64,000 bases of DNA from the NCBI GenBank assembly GCA_963082975.1, contig OY720344.1, positions 72,506,546 through 72,570,545 on the forward strand. Reading direction: 5' to 3'. Of the stretch, positions 40,373-52,400 are shown in pieces (within the stretch, counting starts at the first letter, position 1; each line of letters begins with the position of its first letter). The position numbers and the translations under genes were made by a program. The stretch comes from Labia minor. Taxonomy: Eukaryota > Arthropoda > Insecta > Dermaptera > Spongiphoridae. The notes beneath the pieces were generated by a model, which saw nothing but the letters and a program-made list of their open reading frames with translations, searched no databases and was not told the DNA's origin.

Positions 40373-40728
40373 ACATAATTTATGGGAAAATCAAAACAAA
40401 AAGTGTAAATATTTAAATTTGAAAAAAACCGTTAAAAACCCGTTAAAAGAATAATATAATATGTATAATATTTAAAATGTAAATAAATTTGAAAGAAGGT
40501 ATATTAATGTTTTGTACTGTAATTTAGAAAACAAAATTTAAATTTATGATGAGTTTTAGGCAATAAAGAATTAAAATATGACAAATTTAAAAATTTCTCT
40601 TTATAATTCAATTTAAATTTATTACTTTCAGGATAATAGTATTTCATGACTATTAAAGTCAATCAAAAAACTTAAAAGTAGTATAGGTCAAGTGAAATCG
40701 ATTGCAATATATGAAGACTAAAAAGTAG

Positions 40729-41588
40729 AAAATAATACTTTATATAAAAAAAAAACTTTTTTAAAAAACCACTTTTTTAACGCACTAAAAAGAAGAAAAT
40801 AATTTTTCTGAAACCCCATAGGTACTGACATTACAAACAAGAGATATGATTTGAAGAAAATTTTCTATAACGTAAAACGTGGGGCGCAACTATGGCTAAA
40901 ATATTCTGTATCGTATAAAAATTTATAAATAAATGTTATTAGGTACAAATTAATAGGATAAATGAATTCATATTTTAATTAGCTTCAAAAAGTAAAGCTT
41001 ATAACTTATCGAAATTTTTAAAAGAGGTAAATTTAATTTATGAAAAGATTACCTTTAGATTACTAATAATATTCACTTTTAAAAAATTCTGATAAAAAAT
41101 GACATCCTAACAATATTCTGGTAAATAATATAAGAAATTTAACTTGAAGAAATCTAAAACTAAATTTTGCTACTGCAAAACTTCTAGCAAATATTTAATA
41201 TTTATGTTAATAAAATTTCTAAAGTGTAAATTGAAGATGTTTATTTAATATTAAGGAATTAATTTTCCAAAAAAAATTTACATTAATAAAAGTATTCTGT
41301 TGGATTACTAATAATATTCCCTTTTACAAAAAGTCTGGTAAAAAATATAAAACTTAAAATATAAATCCATGGATATTGAAATAAATTAATCAAAGAAATT
41401 ATATTGCATTTAAAAAATTTATTATTATTTGCGCCCCACGTTTTACGTTATAGAAAATTTTCTTCAAATCATATCTCTTGTTTGTAATGTCAGTACCTAT
41501 GGGGTTTCAGAAAAATTATTTTCTTCTTTTTAGTGCGTTAAAAACGTGGTTTTTTAAAAAAGTTTTTTTTTTATATAAAGTATTATTT
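40729..41588. mobile_element. Long foldback element with about 165 bp inverted repeats
   Basis: The arm at about 40729-40892 (aaataatactttatataaaa ... ttttacgttt-like end 'cgtaaaacgtggggcgcaa') is repeated in inverse at about 41422-41588 with very few differences. The 530 bp between them is AT-rich and non-coding. No target duplication or known terminal motif was seen. Near identity of the arms suggests recent origin or gene conversion. Confidence 0.65.
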
Positions 41589-42574
41589 AAGAATCTATTT
41601 AATTTTTTTTAGAAATTTTATCCACATTTTATAATGACATATCTTTTAGATAGTTGACATGAGCGTGACTCTGAGGAGGATTCGAGAAATCAACTGGAAA
41701 AATCCTAGTATAAGAAGAAATTTATATATTAATATAAAGAGTTACGTTTCATATGAATATAAATTTGTTCAAATAAAAGTAAAATCATTATTATATTAGA
41801 TTTAGATTTAATTCATTAATATAAATTATGATTATAAAAGAAAATTTTCTTTTTAAAAAGTTCCTATAATAATAATAACAACCCCGAGGTTTTTATTAAG
41901 GAATAAAGGCAATTAGTATCTTTCTATATATATAAGAAATGATTAATGGTCCGTCTAGTAACTCTAGACATCAATCATAAGCCAATAAAAAAGCTTTCTT
42001 CTATCTTTTAATTTTTTATCTCATTTATATTAACAACAAACGATGAAATATGCATTATAAAAGAAGTTTAAATAAAGTGAAGGGTGATCATGTGAATTAA
42101 TGGGGATGAAATGTTTTTATTCCTATCCAAGATGATTATATAAAAACGAGCGAAAAATATTTAACAAGTTAATTTATTTTAATGTATTAATTATTAATAT
42201 ATTAACATGGGATTATATTGTTTTTTAATGGGGAATTTTTAAAAAATTTATTTTTTTCACTTCTTATAAAAAAAAATTATTATTAAAATTAAATTAAAGA
42301 AAATTATTGTTTTAAATTTATATATAATTTAAAAAATTTGTGAAAATAAAACCATAACAAATGGAAATAATAATAAAAAAAGAGTTAACCAAAAACAAAA
42401 TAATCACATTATATTATAAATCATATGATATTATTTTTTTTATCATATTATTTTAATTGAATATTAAGCAATTTATTGTTAATATTAAATTATAATAATT
42501 TATATTTTTTATGAGATTTATAATATAATTTATCATTGAATATTGTTTATTTATTCTAGATTCATTTGTAAACA

Positions 42575-43240
42575 ATGTTTATTAGTCGAAGTAAAACCAT
42601 TCAAAAGAACGACTTGAATACGCCTTATTTTCAAACTATTTTAGATTCATCCAAAGTTTCAAGGTAAATTTTTATTTATTATTCATCGGTTTTTCAAAAA
42701 TTTATATTAATTATGATATTATTTAAGTCCTTTTCCTAAAATTATTTTATATTTTAATAAATTTAATCAATTCGTCAATTACTATCATTCAAGTATACAC
42801 AGGCAAGCTTATTATTTTTTTTAAATCTATATTCAATATATAAAATGCAAATGATGTTCGACCTTTGCAAAAAAAAATTGTAGCTAATTTTATTTAAGCT
42901 ATTTTTCTATTTTGCCATTTTTCAAATTTTACTTGGAATACGCCACAAAAAAATTAAGTTGAATCTAAAATTTAACTTATTAATTTATTGTTTTGTTTAC
43001 AGTCCGGATGCACTTCATGAAGCAGAAGTTTGCCTCCATCAATGTAAAATATTCGAATCTCAACTTCGGCGTTTAAGAAGAATACGCCATCAAATTAAAC
43101 CTATAAAATGGTGGTGGTGGTTCATGACGATACTTATATTACCATTGATTTGGTTTATTTGGTGCATTCTTACACCATTGCCACCTCCTCGTGAGATAAG
43201 CATCTGGGAATCTCTTTATACATCAATGTTAGAAAATTAG
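42575..43240 (+). CDS. Small two-exon protein with one C-terminal membrane segment, function unknown
   Basis: Exons 42575-42663 and 43003-43240, in phase, 108 residues. Residues 1-30 are polar. Residues about 31-60 form an amphipathic helix rich in Leu/Arg (CLHQCKIFESQLRRLRRIRH), possibly a short coiled coil. A Trp-rich boundary (KWWWWF) leads into a single membrane segment (MTILILPLIWFIWCIL), then 26 residues ending YTSMLEN. Clean splice signals (ag|gtaaat, tttacag), a sensible start and codon use unlike the surrounding AT-rich DNA support a real gene. I do not recognise the family. The architecture is that of a type II or tail-anchored protein. Confidence 0.55.
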
Positions 43241-43469
43241 TCGATATGTGAAAAAATTGAAATATAACAAAAAAGACTTTTTACATATTCTTTTATAGAG
43301 AAAACTTCTTGTGCTATATAAGATAACTTAAATAAAATTATTAATATATAAGGTATATAATTGATTAATTGATAAATAATATAAATTGATAACAATAAAA
43401 TTATTAAATTTATTATCTAAGATTGATATACTTAGAAAAATACTAAAAATCTATTCTCTATAAAAAAGG

Positions 43470-43801
43470 ATCATTACCTACAACGTTTTGATTTTTTTCC
43501 TCTAAAGTGACAGTAAAAATAAAGATATATGTTTGATAATTTTTCACACGATTAAAAATTGTATAAAACTGCTATATATAGAATTTTAGCTTGATTGAAT
43601 CGCTGAAAGTACCAAAATTAATTTTTTAACACTGCAAATCTCACGCGCCAACACATGACGTGGTTCCATCAACAAAGAGCCAAACACGCCCTGGTTTAAT
43701 AAATATTATTTATTAATTTTAATTTATAATTTATAATTAATTAAATTTAATTTAAATATAATATATTATGTTATTTAATCCAATTCAAATTGCGAGATAG
43801 T
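43470..43801 (-). mobile_element. DINE-1-like repeat, copy 2 (3'-truncated)
   Basis: Inverse copy of the family defined at 52500-53083. It holds the 5' terminus (actatctcgc at 43801-43792) and the core but stops near 43470 before the CA microsatellite and hairpin. Confidence 0.65.
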
Positions 43802-44836
43802 CCAGCTTTTTTTATATTTTTTTAGATATTTATGCATTTTAAAGATATATTTTAGAACTAGAAAAATAAATAAATAAATAAAATACATATATTTCTAAAT
43901 TTTATATTTTTATTTAAATCCTCCTATTTATTAATTAACATAATTAATTGTCATATTGTTTATTATAACAAAAGTCTTTAACTAAAGCATGTACTATTTA
44001 TAAGATTGGCATTTGAAATGGGAATCATCTTTTAACTTATCTTTTCTCCTACCAAGGCGACAAGCTAAGTAAACCAAGCAGTCTCGAGGAAGCTATCTTC
44101 GGTTCTTAACAGCAGACTTGACTCTTTCATTCAATGGTAATTTTACATATAAATATATTAATATTAATATGAAAAAAAAAAAATAATAATTTTTATAGAT
44201 AAATGGAATTTATTATTTTATTTTTGGTACTATAAATTTTGAATATGTTACGAATATTATATTTAAATTAAAATGTTAATGAAACAATATATATATATAT
44301 AAACAGTATATTTATAGAAAATATTAATATTGTTTATTTATTTATTTATTCTTTTGATATCTTAATAAATATTTATTATTGTAAATAAGTAATTTCAATT
44401 CAATTTATACACAATTATATATATTTTATATATAGAGTATATTTGTGAAATGGCAATTAAAATAAATAAAATTAAATTTACAAAATAAATGAAATTGGGG
44501 TAGGATTAATGTTTCTGTGATTGAGTGTAATAAAAATAAAATAAAATCCTCTATAGATTACTTATATAATGAATTTTTTAATTAAAATTGATCTTTCTTT
44601 TGTTGTTAATGTTAATCTAAAGGAGTATGTAATTATATCATATATTTGGATGAGTGTATATTTAGGAATGGTAACGTAATCGTTGGGTGATTGCCGGCTC
44701 CAATCTCAACTCTTCCTGCTCCAGGTCAAGGTCACAAGGGTTTCAAGATAGGCCTAAGGAAAGCCCTATTTGATTTAGATACCCGTCATATTTATTTAAA
44801 GAAAATTTGAAAAACATTTCGAATAAAACTCTATAA

Positions 44837-45202
44837 TAGTGATTCTCAACCTGGGCGATCGACATCTTAAAGGGGGCGATAAGTTATTTTTAGGGAACGA
44901 TAGTATTCTTGGGGAGCGAAATCATTTTCAACTCTAAAAAAAAGGTAAGATGATTTTGCGAACAGGCTTTTAAACATTTCCGCTTTTTTTCAATTTTTTT
45001 CAATATGATTATAAGAAAGGTCAAATGATTTTGCGATCAGGTTCTGAAACTCGATTTTTCAATATGGCTCTAACTATTACCATCCGTGTGTTCCTAACTT
45101 ATATTAGGGATTATCATGCAATTTTTATCTGCTAAAATTTATAGGGGGCGAATTACGAAGCCAGCCTTTGGGCGTTTGGTCCAAAAAGGTTGAGAATCAC
45201 TA
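44837..45202. mobile_element. hAT-type MITE with perfect target duplication
   Basis: Terminal inverted repeats TAGTGATTCTCAACCT and AGGTTGAGAATCACTA bound a 366 bp non-coding element. It is flanked by the 8 bp duplication ctctataa (44829-44836 and 45203-45210). G-rich subterminal 'gggggcga' occurs near both ends. Confidence 0.8.
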
Positions 45203-45689
45203 CTCTATAACATAAACATATAACCCAATTTAAGGGTATCAGTCTCTTTAAATGGGCCTATTACAAGTTATTTTATATACATATATTTTCCAAAGATGTC
45301 ATTAACATTGAATATTTAGTACTTCTGTGTTTAATATTGTGAAAAACAATATATAATGTATCTATAACAACTATATTTATATATATTACCAACAAAAACA
45401 AAAAAAAAAAACGGCGGAAATTGAAATGACGTAAAGTGAATTAAGAATTTCTATAGCAAACCATGTAAAGATCTAAGATAGGTTCCAGGGTTACTTTTTA
45501 CAAAGAAAATTAAAGAAAGTAAACATTTAAAAAACAAAAATAGTATGAAATTTGATTACATACATACAAAAAACAAAAACAAACGTATTCAATTAAAACA
45601 AAATAAACTATTCAATTAATTTATGAATAACAAAATTAAAATGAGTACATAGTGGCTGTTATCGTAAGTCGGCTTTTTTCATAAAATAT

Positions 45690-46065
45690 TGGTCCAATGT
45701 TTGCTGAACAGCTTTTTTTCAACGTAATTTTCTTGTAGTAATTGATATTCGTTGCTGGGGTTACTTTAAAATTCCTTCCGATGTCAGGATCGTTTTTTAA
45801 AAAAATCTTTATAACTTTGTCAATTAAACCCATTTTTTTGGAAATTTGTTTGGAGGTTAAATTTTGTTCTTCGGATATTTCTATTGAACGGGCACTATCA
45901 TCTTCATTAGCAAATTGCAATTCCAGCTTTTTTGCCGCCTCTCTTATTTTATCCCCATCTCAATAGTTCTAACAGTTGTTGCAGCCAGTCCAACAGCTTT
46001 AGCTATCTCAACAGCCTCCTTATCAAATTGTCGCAAAATATCTAATTTTGTCTCCAAGCTGATAG
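45690..46065 (-). pseudogene. Pogo/Tigger-type transposase N-terminal relic (psq helix-turn-helix)
   Basis: The minus strand reads LETKLDILRQFDKEAVEIAK, then AVGLAATTVRTI, then after a frame break IREAAKKLELQFANEDDSAR. This matches the psq/CENP-B-type helix-turn-helix and following linker of pogo-superfamily transposases (L..K..IL......G....iA...gl..sTVrtI..n.dkIkeaa). At least one frameshift and the absence of the DDE domain show it is dead. Confidence 0.55.
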
Positions 46066-46224
46066 TTTTTTTTATTTTTTGTAATTATACCTCCTATTTG
46101 GCTAAAAAGATTGCAAATGTATGTAAAAAAAAACATAACTCTGCCAATAAATTGGAAAAATATTTAACTTTTTTGAAACCAGAAACAACCCATAAAAATC
46201 GAGGTATTGGTGTAACTATCTAAG

Positions 46225-46600
46225 TGGCTCTACGAAAGGTCGTTGACGGCAGTAACCACATTCCTCCAAACGTCCCTATCCTGAGCTACTCCCACCCAAC
46301 TTATATTCTCATCCATCTCTCTTATGTCCTTTTCTTCATTGTCCGTTCATTGTTTACCAATTTGTCTCCCCACAAATATATTTTTCGTCAGTCTTTCCTC
46401 TCCCATTCTTGTTACGTATTCTGCCTTTCGCAACCTTCACGATTTTATGACTCCAAATATATGTCTGGAGATATATAGTCACATAATTCCTCATTATGCG
46501 GTCTCCGCCATGCACCATTTTCAAATACTCTCAATCTACTCTCGTCTCCTTAGGTCATAGACCACGCCTCACAATCATATAATACATCCGGCAAAAAAAT
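46225..46600 (-). pseudogene. LINE C-terminal fragment
   Basis: Same family as at 34060-34620. The minus strand reads, with breaks, ERLTKNIFVGRQIGKQ, REMDENISWVGVAQDRD and VWRNVVTAVNDL, the usual AQDR..WR..V terminus. Confidence 0.55.
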
Positions 46601-46796
46601 TATAGGTAGAAGGCACTTTACGATTATTATTATTATTATCATAATTTATTAAGATTCAAGGAATGATCAGTAATTCATTAATTGGATATTTAATTCGTTA
46701 ACTGAATAGCATTTCAATTTTAATTTTTGTTTACATTTTACTTATAAGTATTGTAGTAAAAAATGATTGAATTTGATTTAGATCTTTTATTTTTTT

Positions 46797-46884
46797 AATA
46801 AAGAAAAGTTCAACTAGATTATTATTATATGATTATAAAGAATCAATAAAGAAAAGTTCAACTAGATTATTATTATATGATTAT
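46797..46884 (+). repeat. Tandem duplication of a 47 bp unit
   Basis: The unit beginning 'aataaagaaaagttcaacta' occurs twice head to tail with no visible differences. Confidence 0.8.
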
Positions 46885-47154
46885 TAAATATTTTAAATGT
46901 ATATATTAACTTTTATTTGTCTAACTATCGCGAATGATAAGAATCGATTTTCAATTTAATTAAAATATAAAAATTAAAACAGAAATATATTCAATAATTT
47001 TAATTTTATTAAATTTAGATTACAAAATAGATTCTATAAAAAATATATATTTTACTTACAAATATATATTATAATTTATTTAATAAAAGTAGTAAAAAAT
47101 TTTTAAGTTTGAGTATTATTATATCTATATACAAATATTATTTTATTTTCAGAT

Positions 47155-49442
47155 ATGGTGGATTATACAAAAATATTCGTTTTCTTACTATTACTTTCTC
47201 CATTTGTTGAATGTGCACGAATACTTGGCACATTCCCTTTCCCTTCCAAAAGTCATTTAAATGTATATCTATCTTTGATGGTAGAATTAGCCAAAAGAGG
47301 CCATGAAGTAACATCCTTTGTTCCATTTCCATCTCAAAATAATATTACAAACTACAATGAATTTGTATTGTCAATGAATCCTCGTGAGTATAATTTTTTT
47401 ATTTAATTAAAAGTAAGCTATTTAATAACCACATAATTAATAAACATTAAATAAAATCTCTCTAATAAGTTAATCATTTAGAAAATAATAATTATTATAA
47501 CATATGAATTATAACATATTATTATTAAATGAGTTAAATTAATATATTTTATTATTTATATAATAGATAATAATATATATATTATATAACATTTTTAATT
47601 AAAACCATATATTATATATAAATATGAAAAATATAAACTAAATAATTGTTATTGAAGTTCATTTGGGTTGATAAATATAGAAAAATAAAAACAATAACAA
47701 TTATATCAAGTTTATAAATTAATTATTAAGTAAATAAATGAAAATTTGAAGTAGTTAATATAATAAAAGAATATTTTTAATAAATAATCCTAAAGTTTTT
47801 AGATATTTTTATTGATTTATTATTTTAACGTTTCAAAATTTTCTATAACCAACAATATTTCAATATTTTTTAAAAAATAGAAGTTTTTAAAAGAAGACAA
47901 TTGTTGTTCAGAATTAAATTAAATCACATAAAAACAATGAAATCTATTCATATGAAATATCAATAAATTATTGACTTAAGATTTGAATATATTATTATTT
48001 TATAAAAAAATAGGTAACTAATAGGTAACTAATTATTAAATTGGAATAAATGATAACTGATTCTTTCTAATGATTAATTAAATATTTTTTAGTTCACGAT
48101 TTAATATAAGCCTAAAAGCCATCATGTGAAAAAATCGTATAATATACAATATATATCATTTCAATTTTTGAAAATTATTTAGTCTAATTAAAGTCTAATC
48201 TAATTAATCTTATTTAATTAAATTTAATAGATTTATTGAACAGTAAATATTTTCTGATTAATATTAATTCTTTGTACAATATTATAATATATAAATTAAA
48301 TAAAATAATTTAATAATATTACAATAATGTTATAATGAGATCCATCTTAAAGCTAATCCAAATATTATTTTTCTAGTTGGAGCAAAAGAAAATCCTCTTG
48401 ATGCGGTTGAATATGGAAATATGTATCAATATCAGAAGGCGATTTTATTGAATGATTTGGTCCGGTATGTTTGCATACAAGCTTTCGAAAATCAACAGAT
48501 CAAAGAGCTAATCTCGGGCAGTCAACATTTTGATCTTATTATCCTTCCTGCCTTTTTTTCTGACTGTATGCTCGGTCTACAATATAAATACAATGCACCA
48601 GTTATTCAAGTAAGGGTATTTTAGTTATTAAAGCTTTTGTGGTTATTTTGATAATTATTAAGGGAATTTTATATTCTTATATAGGATAAGATCGCTTGTA
48701 TAATTTTTATGTTATTTTATAATTTTAAATACATACCTATGAAATATGAAATTTTTAATTAAAATAAATGTAACTTAAAATAATTTTAGTTTTGTTTATT
48801 AAAGTCAGAAGACGGGACGCATTCTCGCTTGACTCATAATCTCGTAGACACGGGTTCAAGTTCCAGACAGTAAGTGAATTTCTCTCTAAGTGAGGTTTAA
48901 GAGAACGTAGTCTATCCAGGCTACGCGATCAAAATTAGAAAGTTACTTGAAATCAAAAGTTGTGGTCTCCGATTATGATAAAATAAAAGCTGAGAGAACC
49001 AGATGTCCAGATAATACAATACTTCTACTCCGCTTAGACTATCCTTTCTTAAATATTTACACAAGTTGGGTTATTTTATAATATTAAAGACTATTAAATG
49101 ATCAACATAATTAATTATATAATAATAATTTGAATCAAGTAAAATTATAATGAAATATATTTTAAACAAAACAAAACTTTGAAATTAGATTAATTTATCA
49201 TTGAAACTCTGTTTTATTTTATTTATTTGATTAATTAAAACAAAATTCTAAAGAATTTAATTGAAATTAGATATGAGTAACATTCAAATAAATACAAAAA
49301 GGAGATTTACTTAAATAATCAGAATTCGAAAGATGTAAATAAATCATAAATATTAAAGATGATGAAGCTTCCTCATTAAAACATATTCAAATATATTAAT
49401 TAATTACATATTGTATATGAAAGTAGAATTATAAATTAAACC

Positions 49443-49483
<41 letters not shown>

Positions 49484-52400
49484 TCAATAAATTCAACTTT
49501 TCAAAAGTTCATTTTAAACATATACTCAGAATTATATAATTTAATTTATTTGTGTTCAGTTCATGTTTTTTTTTACCAATGAATAATGATTTAAGCATTT
49601 ATAAACAAGATCATTCTATTCTTCAGTAAAATTATGGATTTCTATTTTGAAAAATTTATTTCAGTTGAGTCCATTTCATGGTCAGAGCTGGAATTGGTAT
49701 ACGATGGGCTCTCCAATTGAATTCGCGAGTTTTCCTGACACAATGATAAATTATTCGAATCAGATGTCGTTTATGGAACGTGTTCACAATTTCATTACTG
49801 GTTTAACATGGATAGCAATTAGAAATTATTATTTCATTCCCGGTAAGTTGCCAAGAAAAATAATTCGAATAATTATATTGATAAAAAACACGTTTAAGAT
49901 TGTATTTATACAAAATGCTTGTTTTACATTGAACAGAAATAATACAAAATCAATAGGATGCTTTCTTATATTTTCTGTACAAAATATTGCCTAACAACAA
50001 GAATTTCTAATATAGCCTCAGCTTTCATATTGATTTTTTCAGTTAAAAATGCCTATTAATAATTATAGAAATTATTAATTTATAAAATATTGTAAAATAA
50101 TATTAGTTCTTCTACTACTAATATAATAAAAATGTTTACTTTGTTATAAAATTGTTAAAAATACACCCTATTAATATACTTATAGACTGGATCAATAAAT
50201 AGGTGTCTATTAAAAGAGAAGAAAGTTTAAAAGAGTTCGAAGTAGAAAAAAGGTTGGGGTCCCTAATCTATGTAATACAAATTATGTCGTTTAATACAGG
50301 TTTTTTAAGTGAAAATATAAATGTACATAATTTTGTACAGATTTTTATACCATATATGAAAAACTAGTATATCCAAAGATTTATAATTTCCAGTATACCT
50401 AGTTAAATAGTTAAAAATCTCTACATTTGAAATTCCCTTCGTATCGTCGGCCGTTAAAAATAACTTTTTCGTTATACTCCAAGCAAATAACAGAAAAATT
50501 ATTTTCGAAGTATATATTTATATAAGTATTTATACAAAACATTATTCTAATTTTTTAAAAGTTAATTTTAATAATTAATAAATTGTTATCTAAAAATATG
50601 ATTAAATTACGACTTCTAGGAGGATATAAAGGCATCTTTTTAGTGTTTTTATATTTATTTTTCCAATTTTGCCTATTAAATAGTACTTTTAAAACTTTAT
50701 TAATTATTATAAATATAAATAAATTAAATTAAAGTAAATAAAAATACTTGTAAATTTTTATAAAGTAATATTTACGTATAACTTTCGATAATATTAGTTT
50801 TTCCTTTGTTCAAGATATTGACTATCAAATAAAAATGAATTTTGGCCCTGATACACCATCATTGAAGATTTTGGAACAAAATATTTCAATTCTATTTTTA
50901 AATTCGGATATTACATTCAGTTATCCGAAAACTCTCTCACCCAATATCATCAATGTTGGTGGAATGCATGTTAAACCTGCAAAACAGCCTCCAGAGCATC
51001 TTCAGAAATGGCTTGATGAATCCAAAAATGGAATAGTATATTTTAGTATGGGCACCATCATAAAAAGTGCAGATTTTCCGAAATCTATGATAAATTCATT
51101 AGTAAAAGTAGTATTTTTTAAATTTATTAATAATTGAATTTATTAATAAATAGTTTTTTTCTTGATTTTTTTAGGTTTTTAGTGAATTAAAGGAAAACGT
51201 TTTGTGGAAATGGGATGATGAACTAGAGGGATTACCTTCAAATGTGCGAATTGAAAAATGGTTACCGCAAAATGATATATTAGGCCATCCTAACGTTAAA
51301 TTATTTATAACTCATGGAGGTCTTCTAAGTTCTCAAGTAAGTTAATTTTTATCTGAGTATTAAATGACATTAAAGTGTTAAATCAATCTAAATTTCATTC
51401 AATTCTCTTTAATTATATTCAATGAGGTAACTTACTAACAAGTATTTTCCAAATAATTACACAAAGAGTTTCTTAAAGTATATCTTAACCAAGCTTATTT
51501 TACCAGAATAATTATATTTGTTTCTAAAATCAAAATTATATATAAAAATTTTTCTAATTTAAATATCAAGTTATTTTTTAACTGGAAAATTCTCTCCACA
51601 CATCGAAAAATCAATTAAATCTATTCTTTCCAAACTCCTTCATATCCTATTTCAATAAATAGAAAATCTATTATTGAACCAAAAATCGATATTTGAATGT
51701 GTTTTCTTGTTATGATGATTTCGTATGATCTTGTGAGGACATAATGATAACAATGGAACTGTAATATTGGTGGCCTATCCATCAAGGAGTAGGAATTCCA
51801 CTTCAATGTTAAACATCTTTATTCTAGAATATTTTATCTTTTTTTATTTTTACCGTAATTTTAATTTAAGTTATAAGAAAGGTTAATTTTTAAAAATAAA
51901 TTAAGTAGAATTAGAATAAACTTATATTAATTTTTCCATTTAAATATAATAAATTGACAAAAATAATATCATTTAAAAAATTTAAAATATCAAAAATTTT
52001 AATCATAAAATATAGTATATTATATTTATATATTAATAAAAAACTAAACTATTTATGTAAATTGAAAATTTATAGCATATGGTTCAAATAGTATCGAAAA
52101 GAAAAGAGGACCTTTAGAAGGAATGTATGTACTCTTGAAGGAGAATATATGGAGATGAATAAAGTTTTTATCAAACTTAATCTTATTTGTCATAATTAAA
52201 TTATTTGAGATTTTACTCCAAGTAATTTACACAAATATTTTTTGAAGTGAAACTTCTTTAGCGGCGTCCTGACATTTGGTTGAGAATGGAGAGTGAATTG
52301 AAAAATTGAAATTTCGTAACGCGTTACGAAACGCAAGAGAGAAAGAAGATATAGGTATAACGAGTGAGAATGAGATAGCCTCTATCTGCGTTTCCCTTTT

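Larger units (their letters stand above)
37929..42574. other. Intergenic region upstream of spastizin
   Basis: Separates the divergent spastizin and small membrane-protein genes. The spastizin promoter should lie just right of 37928; no motif stands out. The region includes a possible solo LTR (39880-40372), a foldback element (40729-41588) and unrecognised GC-richer sequence at 38990-39340. Short open frames at 38516-38782 and 39593-39790 show no conserved motif. Confidence 0.5.
43241..47154. other. Intergenic region rich in decayed repeats
   Basis: Between the small membrane-protein gene and the glycosyltransferase. It holds a DINE-1-like copy, a hAT MITE, a pogo-type relic, a LINE relic, a 47 bp tandem duplication and an unrecognised GC-richer segment at 44660-44790 that might be SINE-derived. 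The glycosyltransferase start is preceded by an acceptor-like site (ttttattttcag at 47152), so a 5' UTR exon probably lies in this region. Confidence 0.5.

Noticed and set aside
48786..48863. tRNA-Met gene
   Set aside because: The anticodon loop and B box look right, but the stems are mismatched and the head continues into a repeat body, so a tRNA-derived SINE is more likely.
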